The notes beneath the pieces are model-generated. The model was given only the letters and a program-made list of their open reading frames with translations, did not search any database and was not told where the DNA came from. From positions 1-64,000 of the forward strand of contig NZ_VIVQ01000002.1 of the NCBI RefSeq assembly GCF_007829035.1: a DNA stretch of 64,000 nucleotides. Direction: 5' to 3'. A program made the translations under genes and the position numbers. Positions 29,862 through 38,566 of the stretch are shown here, piece by piece. The first letter of the stretch is position 1. Each line of letters starts with the position of its first letter. This stretch comes from Rudaeicoccus suwonensis. Its GTDB lineage: Bacteria > Actinomycetota > Actinomycetes > Actinomycetales > Dermatophilaceae.

Positions 29862-30905
29862 TCAGCCATGGACACGGGCGACCCACTTGTGCGGCGCCTC
29901 GATCTCGGCGGCGGTCGGCAGGGTCTGCGGCGAGGACCAGATCGCGTTGAATCCGTCGACGCCGACCTGCTCCTGCACCGCCCGGCAGAATGCGGCGCCG
30001 TCGCGGTACTGCCGCATCTTGGCCTCGAAGCCCAGCAACCTGCGGATCACCCGGTCGAGGCTGCCGGCTCCACGACGCCGCTCGTTGAAGCGAGCGCGGA
30101 TCTCAGTGACGGTCGGCACGACCTGCGGACCTACGTCGTCCATGACGACGTCGGCGTGACCTTCGAGCAATGACATGACGGCGGTGAGGTCGGCGATCTC
30201 AGCACGCTGCTGCGGTGTCACGACCAGGTCGCTCAGTCCGCCGCCGCCCTCGCGCACAGCTGATGGCAATGCCTTGACGACGTTCTGCATCCGCTCCTGC
30301 AGCGCCGCTGGGTCGGGGACCAGGTCGACCACCAACTGGCGGGAGCGCTCGATGAGGTGCTCGCGCAGCCACGGCACCGCTGTGAACTGCACCCGGTGGG
30401 CCTCCTCGTGCAGACAGACCCAGAGCCGGAAGTCCCTCGGCGACACCTGCAACTCTCGCTCGGCGGCCACGATGTTGGGTGCGATCAGCAGCAGGCTGGG
30501 CTGCCCTTGTGGAGCCAGGTCGAACTGCCCCAGCACCTTCGTCGCGACGAAAGCCATCAGGCCACCGGTTTCGGCTCCGGTGATCTTGGCGCCTACGGCG
30601 CGAGCGCGCGGGCCGGCCTGCTTCTTGGCGGTGATCTTGTCGACAACCGGTCCGAGCAGGTCGGCCATCGAGTCAACATTGAGGTCGATCCATGCACCGC
30701 GGTCGACGACGCGCACCGGGCTGTCGGGGCCGACGCTTGCGTCCATCCGCGAGGTCTCGGCGACGGGACCCTGCGCGGTCATCGCTGCTTCGCGCAGGTT
30801 CTCGACGGCGTCGGCGGCTTCGGTGGCCGTTATCTCGGGCCCGTCCGCCACCAGCCGCCGGGCAGCACGCTTGGCGAGGGTCCAGTCGACATACAGCTCA
30901 GACAT
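29862..30905 (-). CDS. Zinc-dependent metalloprotease, DUF2342 / F420-biosynthesis-associated family
   Basis: 347 residues. The zinc motif HEEAHR (H166, E167, H170) lies in LWVCLHEEAHRVQF, and a downstream glutamate in LLEGHADVVMDDVG is the probable third ligand. The family is widespread in actinobacteria beside dacB and tilS; no substrate is known to me. The start ATG (MSELYVDW) is placed at 30905 because everything upstream is a tandem repeat that happens to remain open in this frame. No signal peptide, so cytoplasmic. Confidence 0.88.
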   Translation of the reverse strand: MSELYVDWTLAKRAARRLVADGPEITATEAADAVENLREAAMTAQGPVAETSRMDASVGPDSPVRVVDRGAWIDLNVDSMADLLGPVVDKITAKKQAGPRARAVGAKITGAETGGLMAFVATKVLGQFDLAPQGQPSLLLIAPNIVAAERELQVSPRDFRLWVCLHEEAHRVQFTAVPWLREHLIERSRQLVVDLVPDPAALQERMQNVVKALPSAVREGGGGLSDLVVTPQQRAEIADLTAVMSLLEGHADVVMDDVGPQVVPTVTEIRARFNERRRGAGSLDRVIRRLLGFEAKMRQYRDGAAFCRAVQEQVGVDGFNAIWSSPQTLPTAAEIEAPHKWVARVHG

Positions 30906-30937
30906 GCACCGAGCGTATGCCGTGGCTGCGCAGGCTC

Positions 30938-31335
30938 CCCCACCATCCGGGGCACCGCACAACCTGGCCCTACCCACCTGTCGGCCAAACCCACTCCGCG
31001 CGCACTGTGCACAGCCCCACCATCCGGGGCACCGCACAGCCCGACCCAACTCACTCAACCCGTTCCACAGGTCACTCAACCCGCTCCGCAGGCACTCTGC
31101 GCTGCCCACCATCCGGGCACCGCACAACCTGGCCCCACCCACCTGACGGCCAAACCCACTCCGCGCGCACTGTGCACAGCCCCACCATCCGGGGCACCGC
31201 ACAACCTGGCCCCACCCACCTGACGGCCAAACCCACTCCGCGCGCACTGTGCACAGCTCCACCATCCGGGGCACCGCAGAACCTGGCCCCACCCACCTGG
31301 CGGCCAGACCCACTCCGCGCGCACTGTGCGGTCGG
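30938..31335. repeat. Tandem array of 76-89 bp units directly upstream of the metalloprotease gene
   Basis: The word caccatccggggcaccgcac starts at 30941, 31018, 31107, 31183 and 31260 (periods 77, 89, 76, 77). Each unit also holds aacctggcc, cccacctg, cggccaaacccactccgcgcgcactgtgcacag. Copies 3 and 4 are nearly identical. Unit 2 is longer, with an extra degenerate ctcaacccg block. The array stops about 35 bp before the metalloprotease start codon and stays open in several minus-strand frames. Confidence 0.9.
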
Positions 31336-31397
31336 CGCACTACTCACGGCTGGGCCGACAGACCACGGAGACCACACTGGTCACGCCCACCCCACGG

Positions 31398-31461
31398 TAT
31401 TGGCTGGGATGTCGATTTCTTCCGCTCCAATGGGCGGTACTCGTAAGTAAGCGTCATGTCG
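31398..31461 (-). repeat. Dispersed repeat, inverted copy
   Basis: On the minus strand this block reads GACATGACGCTTACTTACGAGTA, then a variable stretch, CGGAA, ATCGACATC and CAGCC. It matches the two direct copies at 32940 and 33096, but in opposite orientation. It can encode a peptide beginning MTLTYEYRPLERKKSTSQP (minus strand, 31457 to a stop at 31344). Confidence 0.75.
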
Positions 31462-31575
31462 GCCAGGCCAGCCGGCCGCCGATGGGCGTCAGCTGGAGCC
31501 CTGGCACTCCGACCCACATCCGCACGCGGCGCAGACGCCAATGCACCCTGAGGCAAAGCCACTTGCCGTCGTCGA

Positions 31576-31740
31576 GCGCGCGAGTTCGTGCGGGAGGCCG
31601 GGGACCATCACCCGGGCCAGCAGCGCGGCGGCGACCAGCGCGCGAGTACGTGCGAGGCCGGGATCATCACCCGGGCGCGCGGCGCGGCGGCGACCAGCGG
31701 GCGAGTTCGTGCGCGAGGCCGGGACACACGCGACCGGAAA
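31576..31740. repeat. Tandem array of about 60-bp units, three copies
   Basis: Units start near 31576, 31637 and 31697 with gcgcgagttcgtgcg, aggccggga(c/t)catcacccgggc and cgcggcggcgaccag. The third copy diverges after aggccggga. No credible gene covers the region 31341-31829. Confidence 0.8.
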
Positions 31741-31844
31741 CGCGTGCCTCAGGTGACACTAGTGCGGCGTGGAGGAGCGGCCGGCGAACGGCATACGTGT
31801 GGATAACTTCTGTGGCGCGCCGCTGAAGCTTGCGATGCTCCTGC

Positions 31845-32762
31845 ATGGCCATCGACCCGGTACCTGCGCTCGACGGAATCTTCAGCCATGGCGATGCTGT
31901 CGCGGCCGGTCTCACCCATCGTCAGCTCGAACGCAACTACATCCGCCTGCTGCCCGGGCGGTGGATTCGAAACACGACGCCTGTCACACAACATCTGATT
32001 CGGCAAGCCGCTCTCAGCCTCGCCCCGCGTGGCGCGCTGCTGTGCCATGCGACCGCCGCCGAACTCCACGGTGGCGTCGTGCCGCAGACGAGTTCGATAC
32101 ACGTCGGCATCCTCCAGGGTCAACGGGTGCGCACTGGCGGCATCACCGCCCACCACTATGAGGTCCTTCCCAAAACCGTTGTAGTACAGGGGCTTCCAGT
32201 CACGTCGACGCAGCAGACGTTCGTCGATCTCGCGCGTTGCCTTCCCCTTGTTGATGCGGTCGTCCTCGGAGATTCATTCGTCCGCAGAGACCATTCCGCG
32301 CTTGAGCAACTGCTGACGCTCGCACGGGAGGCTCGAGGGCGTGGTTCCCGAACGGCCATCCGCGCAGCGGAACTGTTGCGCGTCGGCGCGGAATCGCCAT
32401 ACGAAACCCGGATCCGCCTACTGATGGCGCTGGCAGGGCTGCCCGAGCCCGTCCTCCAGCACCTTGTGCGGGACGCAAGAGGCAGGATCGTCTACCGGCT
32501 GGACTTGGCGTACCCGCACTGTCGAGTCGCGGTCGAGTATGACGGGGCGCATCACGCGACAGCGGCCCAGCGAAGCGTCGACCATCAACGACGCGAGGAC
32601 TTGGAGTCAGTCGGATGGCGGGTGGTGGTGGCGACCGCCAGCGACATTCACAGCAGGCCCGAGCTTCTTCTGACGAGAATCCGGAACGCGTTGCGGTTGG
32701 CCGGCGGACGGCTGACCCTGCCTTCCGAGGAGTGGCGCCTACACTTCCGGCCTGCGCTGTAA
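31845..32762 (+). CDS. AbiEi-like winged-helix protein with C-terminal DUF559 (Vsr-like) nuclease domain
   Basis: 305 residues. The N-terminal type IV toxin-antitoxin AbiEi-like winged helix (IFSHGDAVAAGLTHRQLERNYI, LLPGRWIRN) is followed by a linker. The C-terminal DUF559 domain of the PD-(D/E)XK group shows YRLDLAYPHCRVAVEYDGAHH and ends in LESVGWRVVVATASD. Such proteins are abundant orphan genes in actinobacteria; no partner toxin is present here. ATG 31845 is preferred; TTG 31830 would add five residues. It lies within the repeat zone and is bracketed by the dispersed repeat, which suggests acquisition. Confidence 0.8.
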   Translation: MAIDPVPALDGIFSHGDAVAAGLTHRQLERNYIRLLPGRWIRNTTPVTQHLIRQAALSLAPRGALLCHATAAELHGGVVPQTSSIHVGILQGQRVRTGGITAHHYEVLPKTVVVQGLPVTSTQQTFVDLARCLPLVDAVVLGDSFVRRDHSALEQLLTLAREARGRGSRTAIRAAELLRVGAESPYETRIRLLMALAGLPEPVLQHLVRDARGRIVYRLDLAYPHCRVAVEYDGAHHATAAQRSVDHQRREDLESVGWRVVVATASDIHSRPELLLTRIRNALRLAGGRLTLPSEEWRLHFRPAL

Positions 32763-32939
32763 GCAGGACGACTCGTGCCGGGCAAGTAGCGCGGCCACTG
32801 GACGAGCGAGCGGCCTCGGCGTACTACCCCCCGCGAGGTTGGGTACGCGGTCTGCGGGTGAGGCACCTCTGAGCGCGGTGTGATGACCAGCGGGCCGGGC
32901 GGGTAAGGCACTCGGACGGGACGACCCGGCTCCGGGGCC

Positions 32940-33035
32940 TGGTCGACATGACGCTTACTTACGAGTATCGACGCGTGGGCCGGAACAGATCGACATCTCA
33001 ACCACCGCCGTAGGACAGGCGAGGCACATGAGACC
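32940..33035 (+). repeat. Dispersed repeat, direct copy 1
   Basis: About 95 bp with roughly 90 percent identity to the copy at 33096: both start tggtcgacatgacgctt and extend through atcgacatctcaaccaccg to gacaggcgag. It contains a 21-codon frame (ATG 32948 to TAG 33013) encoding MTLTYEYRRVGRNRSTSQP plus two residues. Confidence 0.85.
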
Positions 33036-33095
33036 AAAGGCGCCAACCCCAAACGCCATACTTTGGGCGGCCGCCGGACGCCGGACGCCGGACGC

Positions 33096-33191
33096 TGGTC
33101 GACATGACGCTTACTTACGAGTATCGACGCGTGAGCCGGAACTGATCGACATCTCAACCACCGCATGGGACAGGCGAGACACACGAGACCA
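33096..33191 (+). repeat. Dispersed repeat, direct copy 2
   Basis: Second direct copy. The small frame is shortened by a TGA after MTLTYEYRRVSRN. Between the copies is a ggacgcc micro-repeat near 33074-33096. The 32763-33359 interval otherwise contains no gene. Confidence 0.85.
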
Positions 33192-33226
33192 GCTGGGGCC
33201 CCGTCCGCACCGTCCGAAGAATCGGT

Positions 33227-33357
33227 GGCGTGCAGCAGCAGGAAGCCGGAGCCGTGCACGTCAGGCGCAGCCGGAGCCGTGCACGTCAGGCGCAGCCGGA
33301 GCCGTGCAGGTCAGGCGCAGCCGGCGGCGTGCAGCAGCAGGAAGCCGGAGCCGTGCA
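33227..33357. repeat. Tandem 25-bp repeats abutting the 3-prime end of dacB
   Basis: A 32-bp block ggcgtgcagcagcaggaagc... occurs at 33227 and 33326. Between them a 25-bp unit cgtcaggcgcagccggagcc(gtgca) is repeated at 33259 and 33284, with a variant copy at 33309. The array ends 3 bp from the dacB stop codon, whose final codons (GCGCS) resemble the repeat. Confidence 0.85.
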
Positions 33358-33359
33358 GA

Positions 33360-34784
33360 TCACGAGCAGCCGCAGCCCTGCAGCGCGGCGATGATGTTGT
33401 CGAGGGCGGCGCGGGTGGCGTAGCTGCCCTGCGACTCCGGGCCGTTGTTGATGAGCGCGAAGACCAGCACCCGGTCGTCGGCGTCGATCACCGTGCCCGC
33501 GAGCGCCGCGACCCCCAGCAACGAACCAGTCTTGGCGCGCACGTCGCCAGCCGCGGATTCGTTGGTGCTGGCCTGGAACCGGTTGTCGAGCGTGCCGTTG
33601 TAGCCGCCGACGGACAGACGACTCAGCACCTGCGCGAAGGGCTTGTTCTTGCCGGTGGTGCCCGACACCAACACGTCGCTCAGCAATCTCGCAGGCACCG
33701 TCGTCCCCTCGGAGAGCCCGCACACATCCTGAAGTTTGACGCCGCTCAGGTCGAAACCACCTGCAGCCAGCGTCCTTTCGACGAATCCGGCGACATCCGC
33801 GGTGCTTCCGCCGATGCCATGCACGAATGCCGCCTGCCGCGCGAGCGACTCGATCATGGCGTTGTCACTCTGCTGCAGCGCGTCCCCCAGCACGTCGACC
33901 AACGGCGATGAGTAGACCGCCCCAAGCTGCGCCGCGCCCGACTCCGCCTTCACCGAGCTGCCAGAAACGACCGAAACACCCTGCGCCTGAAGGTCTTTGG
34001 CAAATGCAGCCTTGGTCGACGCCACCGGATCGGCCGGGGTGGGCCGGGCCGGATCGGTCGCTCGCTGCGTCGACAACCCCAGCATCGCAATGCGCGCGGT
34101 GTAGCCGAGCGCAACCTCCTGCGCTGTCCAGTGCGCAGCAGTCAACGGCCCCGGGGCGTATGACGTATCCACGTCCAGCGACACCGAGGTGCGACCCTGC
34201 CGCTTGAGGTTGGCTGCGACCTGCGCGGCCAGATCGGCCAGTCCGGCATGACCGTTGACTGCATCGGGGTCGCCTTTGCCGGGGTTCAGCGCGGTGTCGC
34301 CACCGGCCACCAGGATGATCGAATTGCCGCCACCCGCAACAACTTTGGTCACAAGCGGCTTCGCCAGGTCCATCGTGTTGGCGATGGCCCACGCCGTGAG
34401 AAGTTTCGTGGTCGACGCCGGGGTCAGCGCCTTGTTCTGATCCTGGGTGAAGAGCACCGAGCCGGTCAGCGCGTCACGCACCTCGAAGGCGGTGGTGCCG
34501 GTGAGCACGCTGCTGTGCAAGGCCGTCGAGATACGAGCTGCCACCTTCGCCGGCAATGCCACCGAGCCGTCGGCGATCGCGATGCCGGCGGGAATCAACG
34601 GCGCAGCCGGCGCGGCGACCTTCGGCCCGACAGTGCTCGCTCCCGGCTGCGGCACCGCCGGGCGAGCCGCACCCGCGGTCGTCAGCGGGCCGGGAGCACC
34701 GGCATACGCGTTGAGGGCGCCGTACCCGCAGACCGCCACGAGCAGGCCACCGGCAGTGACTGCCGCGATGGCTGGTCGGCGCAT
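33360..34784 (-). CDS. dacB: D-alanyl-D-alanine carboxypeptidase/endopeptidase (PBP4 type)
   Basis: 474 residues. An N-terminal signal anchor (4-30) and a Pro/Ala linker precede the penicillin-binding fold: ASTTK (S124, K127), QSDNAMIE (SxN) and RAKTGSL (KTG). The long insert between SxxK and SxN is characteristic of PBP4. Acts outside the membrane on peptidoglycan peptides. ATG 34784 gives the signal sequence MRRPAIAAVTAGGLLVAVCG; the longer frame to 34937 is not credible. Divergent from ppa. The C-terminal residues border a 25-bp tandem array. Confidence 0.95.
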   Translation of the reverse strand: MRRPAIAAVTAGGLLVAVCGYGALNAYAGAPGPLTTAGAARPAVPQPGASTVGPKVAAPAAPLIPAGIAIADGSVALPAKVAARISTALHSSVLTGTTAFEVRDALTGSVLFTQDQNKALTPASTTKLLTAWAIANTMDLAKPLVTKVVAGGGNSIILVAGGDTALNPGKGDPDAVNGHAGLADLAAQVAANLKRQGRTSVSLDVDTSYAPGPLTAAHWTAQEVALGYTARIAMLGLSTQRATDPARPTPADPVASTKAAFAKDLQAQGVSVVSGSSVKAESGAAQLGAVYSSPLVDVLGDALQQSDNAMIESLARQAAFVHGIGGSTADVAGFVERTLAAGGFDLSGVKLQDVCGLSEGTTVPARLLSDVLVSGTTGKNKPFAQVLSRLSVGGYNGTLDNRFQASTNESAAGDVRAKTGSLLGVAALAGTVIDADDRVLVFALINNGPESQGSYATRAALDNIIAALQGCGCS

Positions 34785-34874
34785 TCGTGACCCTCGTGTT
34801 CTCGTCGTGGCGGGCTGTGCGGGAGACTGGGCGCAGCAGATACACCAACCCATCTGAACCAAAAGGAACGCTAC

Positions 34875-35399
34875 ATGGAGTTCGACGTCACGATCGAGAT
34901 CCCCCGCGGCAGCCGCAACAAGTACGAAATCGACCACGAGACCGGTCGGATTCGCCTAGACCGCCGCCTGTTCACCTCGATGCAGTACCCCGCCGACTAC
35001 GGCTACATCGAGCACACACTCGGCGAGGACGGCGACCCGTTGGACGCGATCCTGCTGATCGAGGAGTCCGTGGTGCCCGGCTGCGTCGTCGAGGCTCGGC
35101 CGATCGCCGTCTTCAAGATGGTCGACGAGGCCGGTGGCGACGACAAGATCCTGTGTGTCGTCGCGGGCGACCCGCGCACCGACGGTATGAACGACCTGGC
35201 CGACGTGCCGGAGTTCCTGCAGGCCGAGATCAAGCACTTCTTCGAGACCTACAAGGCCCTCGAGCCGGGCAAATCGGTCGAAGACGGCTCGCACTGGGTC
35301 GGACGCGCCGAGGCCGAGCAGATCGTCGGCGAGGCGATCGCCCGCGCCAAGGACCAGGGCGTCGACACCGCACGTTGGGCTATGCCCGCCGGTCACTGA
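34875..35399 (+). CDS. ppa: Inorganic pyrophosphatase
   Basis: 174-residue family I enzyme hydrolysing PPi. [32 protein letters not shown] and the metal-binding [12 protein letters not shown] are intact. AAAGGAAC precedes the ATG. Starts 90 bp from the divergent dacB. Immediately after the stop lies a 15-bp tandem repeat, then a terminator shared with the convergent MFS gene. Confidence 0.97.
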   Translation: MEFDVTIEIPRGSRNKYEIDHETGRIRLDRRLFTSMQYPADYGYIEHTLGEDGDPLDAILLIEESVVPGCVVEARPIAVFKMVDEAGGDDKILCVVAGDPRTDGMNDLADVPEFLQAEIKHFFETYKALEPGKSVEDGSHWVGRAEAEQIVGEAIARAKDQGVDTARWAMPAGH

Positions 35400-35467
35400 C
35401 ACGGCGTGACCTGACACCCCGCGACCTGACACGGCGTGACCTGACACCCCGCGACCTGACACCCCGC
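35400..35467. repeat. 15-bp tandem repeat, four and a half copies, directly after ppa
   Basis: Two alternating 15-bp variants, cacggcgtgacctga and caccccgcgacctga, follow the ppa stop codon without a gap, giving a 30-bp higher-order unit. The TGA of ppa matches the end of the unit. Confidence 0.9.
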
Positions 35468-35480
35468 AGTATCGAACGGC

Positions 35481-35515
35481 AAGCGGCCGATCACCGACCA
35501 GGTGGTCGGCCGCTT
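35481..35515. terminator. Bidirectional terminator of ppa and the MFS gene
   Basis: AAGCGGCCGA (35481-35490) pairs with TCGGCCGCTT (35506-35515), with inner cacc/ggtg pairing. T follows on the plus side. The MFS stop codon (35491-35493) lies inside the loop region, so the hairpin is partly coding. Confidence 0.85.
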
Positions 35516-36930
35516 CTGTATGCCGCGCCCGGCCGTGGCACACCGACCCGCAGATGCGCCAGACCGTCGTGCGCGTGGACCAGCCGACGAGTGCGTCGAC
35601 GCAGCCGCACGATCTGCACGATGCCAACGAACCACACGAGGTACTGCACGCTCAGCGCGACCCGAAAGGCGTGCAGGTCATACGTATTCGGTCCACCGGG
35701 TGAGAGATGATCCAGCAGCAGGCCGATCAGCAGGATCGAGCCGAGGGCCGCGCTGAAGCCTCCGACGTTGACGATCCCGGAGGCGCTGCCCAGTCGCCCG
35801 GGCGGATTGAACGTGCGGGCCAGGTCGAATCCGATCATCGACCCCGGCCCACCGATCGCGGTGACGAGCACCAGCACGATCAGCAGCCACAGCGGCGCCC
35901 GCCCCGGCCAGAGCAGCACCACCGCCCACATCGTCATGATGCCGGTCACGGTGGTCAGCACGAGGCTTGAGCGGGAATACGGGAATCGCGCGGTGAACGC
36001 TCCGTAGAGCGGACTCGTCGAAATCGAGGCGACGATCATCAGCTCCAACAACAGGCTCGCCATACCGGTCGACAGACCTTCGCCCTTGGTGAGGAACGGG
36101 AATCCCCACATCAGGGTGAACACCGTCGCCGAGAACTGCGAGGTGAAATGGCACCAGAGCCCGAGGCGGGTGCCCGGCTCCCGCCAGGTCATCGCCACGC
36201 CCTGCCGCACGGCACGTAACCGCACCTGGGTGCGTGCGGTGCTGCGGTATGGCGAATCCCGCACCACAACAACGAGAATCGCGCCGAAGATCACACCTGC
36301 GCCGGCCGCGAGCTCGTATGACGTGCGCCAGCCGAGGTCGCGCAACGCGAAGGCCAACGGCCCTTCGGCGGTGATCGCTCCGATCTGCCCGAACACGCTG
36401 CACAGCTGCGTCATGATCGGTGTTCGCGCGGGCGGGAACCACAATGCGACGAGCCTCAGCAGCGACACGAAGATCATGGCGTCCCCCATGCCGACGAAGA
36501 CGCGCGCGACGATTCCGGCGGCGAAGGTGTGGGCGTAGGCGAAGCCGAACTGAGCCAGGCTCATCGTGATGATCCCGGCGAGCAGCAGCGCCTTGGATCC
36601 GTAGCGGTCCAACAGCACACCGACCGGCACCTGCATCGCGGCATACACCAGCAGTTGGACCACGACGAAGGTCGCGAGTTGCCCGGAACTGATGTGGAAT
36701 CGGTCCGCGGCGATCACCCCGGCGACGCCGAGAGAAGTTCGGTGAAAGATCGCCAGGATGTAGATGGACAGCGCGGACAACCACACCGCCCACGCCCGTC
36801 GACCACCGAGTGGCCACAGCGGAGAAGCGTATTCACCGGATCCGGCCAACGCGGGCGAGGTGGTCGATGCCGACTGGGCGGACTCCTGCGGCGTCGATGC
36901 CGACGGCCCTGCCGCGGTCGCACTCACGAC
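35491..36930 (-). CDS. Major facilitator superfamily transporter
   Basis: About 479 residues with twelve hydrophobic helices. The MFS motif A appears in GVLLDRYGSKALLLAG, and a long central loop carries TARTQVRLRAVRQG. Sequence features fit the anion/organic acid or nitrate-sulfonate type MFS rather than a drug pump, but the substrate cannot be read. The start is taken as the GTG at 36930, 4 bp after the GntR stop; an ATG at 36963 would overlap the regulator by 29 bp. The GntR gene is its operon partner and probable regulator. Confidence 0.85.
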   Translation of the reverse strand, partial: VVSATAAGPSASTPQESAQSASTTSPALAGSGEYASPLWPLGGRRAWAVWLSALSIYILAIFHRTSLGVAGVIAADRFHISSGQLATFVVVQLLVYAAMQVPVGVLLDRYGSKALLLAGIITMSLAQFGFAYAHTFAAGIVARVFVGMGDAMIFVSLLRLVALWFPPARTPIMTQLCSVFGQIGAITAEGPLAFALRDLGWRTSYELAAGAGVIFGAILVVVVRDSPYRSTARTQVRLRAVRQGVAMTWREPGTRLGLWCHFTSQFSATVFTLMWGFPFLTKGEGLSTGMASLLLELMIVASISTSPLYGAFTARFPYSRSSLVLTTVTGIMTMWAVVLLWPGRAPLWLLIVLVLVTAIGGPGSMIGFDLARTFNPPGRLGSASGIVNVGGFSAALGSILLIGLLLDHLSPGGPNTYDLHAFRVALSVQYLVWFVGIVQIVRLRRRTRRLVHAHDGLAHLRVGVPRPGAAYRSGRPPGR

Positions 36931-36934
36931 GCGC

Positions 36935-37558
36935 TCATCGCGCGATCGCCAGGTTTCCTGCATAACTGACGTGCTCGCCGCAAGCCGCCACGAAGGCCGC
37001 CTTGGTGCCCGACTCGAGCAGCCGCAGCAACTCACGATGCTGGGCGCAGGATGCCGCCATACGGGACGCTCCACTGCGGATGTTCGTGGCGACGATGACC
37101 ACCTGGCGATCACGCAGGTGTGCGTACTGCCGTGCAATCACCGAGTTGCCGGCCAGATCGACGATGACCGCGTGGAACGCGCGATCGGCCGCCGAGAAGG
37201 CCGCGGCGTCACCTGCGCGACGAGCAGCATCCATCGCGTCGAGTTGCTCCCGCAGCCCCGGCACGGCATCGGCACGCCGCGCCCAGACCTGGTTCGCGGC
37301 CCACTGCTCGATGAGGGCCCGCGCTTCGAAGACCTCGCGCGTCTCCTGCGCGGTCGCAGGTATGACGAGCGCGCCCTTCTTCGGATAGAGCTCGATCATG
37401 CCCTCGGCCTGGAGTCGAAGAAAGGCCTCACGCACCGGCGTGCGCGAGATCCCCACCTCGTCGGCCACCTCGCCCTCGGTGATGAAGGTGGATGTCGCCA
37501 ATTCGCCGGAGAAGATGGCGTTCTTGACGTGCTCATATGCCGTGTCACTCGCGCTCAT
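36935..37558 (-). CDS. GntR-family (FadR/FCD subfamily) transcriptional regulator
   Basis: 207 residues. The winged helix-turn-helix VADEVGISRTPVREAFLRLQAEGMI is followed by an FCD ligand-binding domain with acidic and histidine residues in FEARALIEQ, FHAVIVDLAGN and QHRELLRLL. Such regulators sense small organic acids. A palindrome TATCT-T-AGATA lies 9 bp upstream of its start. It is followed 4 bp later by the MFS gene. Confidence 0.92.
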   Translation of the reverse strand: MSASDTAYEHVKNAIFSGELATSTFITEGEVADEVGISRTPVREAFLRLQAEGMIELYPKKGALVIPATAQETREVFEARALIEQWAANQVWARRADAVPGLREQLDAMDAARRAGDAAAFSAADRAFHAVIVDLAGNSVIARQYAHLRDRQVVIVATNIRSGASRMAASCAQHRELLRLLESGTKAAFVAACGEHVSYAGNLAIAR

Positions 37559-37566
37559 GATGCATC

Positions 37567-37577
37567 TATCTTAGATA
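37567..37577. promoter_or_regulatory. Candidate GntR operator
   Basis: TATCT-T-AGATA is a perfect 5-bp inverted repeat in an AT-rich island just upstream of the GntR start codon, overlapping its probable -10 region (TAAGAT on the minus strand). Autoregulation is inferred. Confidence 0.6.
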
Positions 37578-37650
37578 CAACAGAGACGCATCGACAACAC
37601 CGAGCTGCGCGGCGCTCCAGCCGCGTCGCCTGGGCCACTACTGTCGACGC

Positions 37651-38562
37651 ATGGACACCTTCGTGCGCGACGGCCTGACCTTCGACGTGACCGACAGCGG
37701 TCCGGCCGGCGGCGAGGTCGTGATCCTGCTGCACGGCTTCCCCCAGGACAGGCGCGCGTGGGACAAGGTGACGCCCGAGCTCAATGCGGCCGGCCATCGC
37801 ACCCTGGCACCGGATCAGCGCGGCTATTCGCCTCGCGCGACGCCGAAGAGCCGCACGGCATACGGGCTCGATCAGCTCGCCCTGGACGTCATCGCCCTTG
37901 CCGATGCCGCAGGCGCCGCCCGCGTGCACGTCGTCGGTCACGACTGGGGTGGTGCCGTCGCGTGGCACCTTGCGAGCCGGCACAGCGATCGGGTTGCCTC
38001 GGTGACGGTGCTGTCGACGCCACATCCGGCCGCGATGGGTTGGGCATTCACGCACAGCGACCAGTGGCGCAAGAGCGGCTACATGGTGTTCTTCCAACTG
38101 CCATGGATCGCCGAGCGATCAGTGCACCGCCGGCTGCCCGGACTGTACGTCAAGACCGGCATGACGGCCGAGGATGCCGCGAAGTATGCCGAGAAGTTCG
38201 CCACGCCCGCCTCGCTCAGCGGGGGCCTGGGCTGGTATCGCTCCATGCCGGCCAGCAAGGCGATGCTTTCGTCGATGAAGCGGTCGGCGAAGGCCAAGCG
38301 GGCGGCTGCGCCGTCATCTGCCGGCGCAGCCACGGCGGCGCCGCGTAGTCGCAAGGTGCAGGTGCCGACCACCTACGTGTGGGGCAGCCATGACTTTGCG
38401 CTTGGCCGTGCCGCAGCAGAGAAAACCGCCGAATTCATCGGCGGGGACTACGAATTCGTCGAGGTGCCGGACGCCGGGCACTGGCTGCCCGAGGTCAATG
38501 CCGACCTGGTGAGCGAGGCGATCCTGCAGCGCATCACCTCAGCAGGGGCGACCGACAACTGA
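37651..38562 (+). CDS. Alpha/beta hydrolase of the epoxide hydrolase/dehalogenase type
   Basis: 303 residues. Oxyanion motif HGFPQ (29-33), nucleophile elbow GHDWGG with aspartate D98, acid in WGSHDFALG and catalytic histidine in DAGHWLPE. An aspartate nucleophile with HGxP and two cap tyrosines points to an epoxide hydrolase rather than an esterase. A low-complexity Lys/Ala/Ser insert (about residues 210-230) precedes the acid strand. Substrate unknown. Upstream gene is divergent. Confidence 0.85.
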   Translation: MDTFVRDGLTFDVTDSGPAGGEVVILLHGFPQDRRAWDKVTPELNAAGHRTLAPDQRGYSPRATPKSRTAYGLDQLALDVIALADAAGAARVHVVGHDWGGAVAWHLASRHSDRVASVTVLSTPHPAAMGWAFTHSDQWRKSGYMVFFQLPWIAERSVHRRLPGLYVKTGMTAEDAAKYAEKFATPASLSGGLGWYRSMPASKAMLSSMKRSAKAKRAAAPSSAGAATAAPRSRKVQVPTTYVWGSHDFALGRAAAEKTAEFIGGDYEFVEVPDAGHWLPEVNADLVSEAILQRITSAGATDN

Positions 38563-38566
38563 CGGC

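Noticed and set aside
30938-31335. CRISPR array
   Set aside because: Units are 76-89 bp, adjacent copies are alike along their whole length, and there are no unique spacers or cas genes.
30906-31340. N-terminal extension of the metalloprotease through the repeat array
   Set aside because: It consists only of the 76-bp repeat translated in one frame; the family starts at MSELYVDW.
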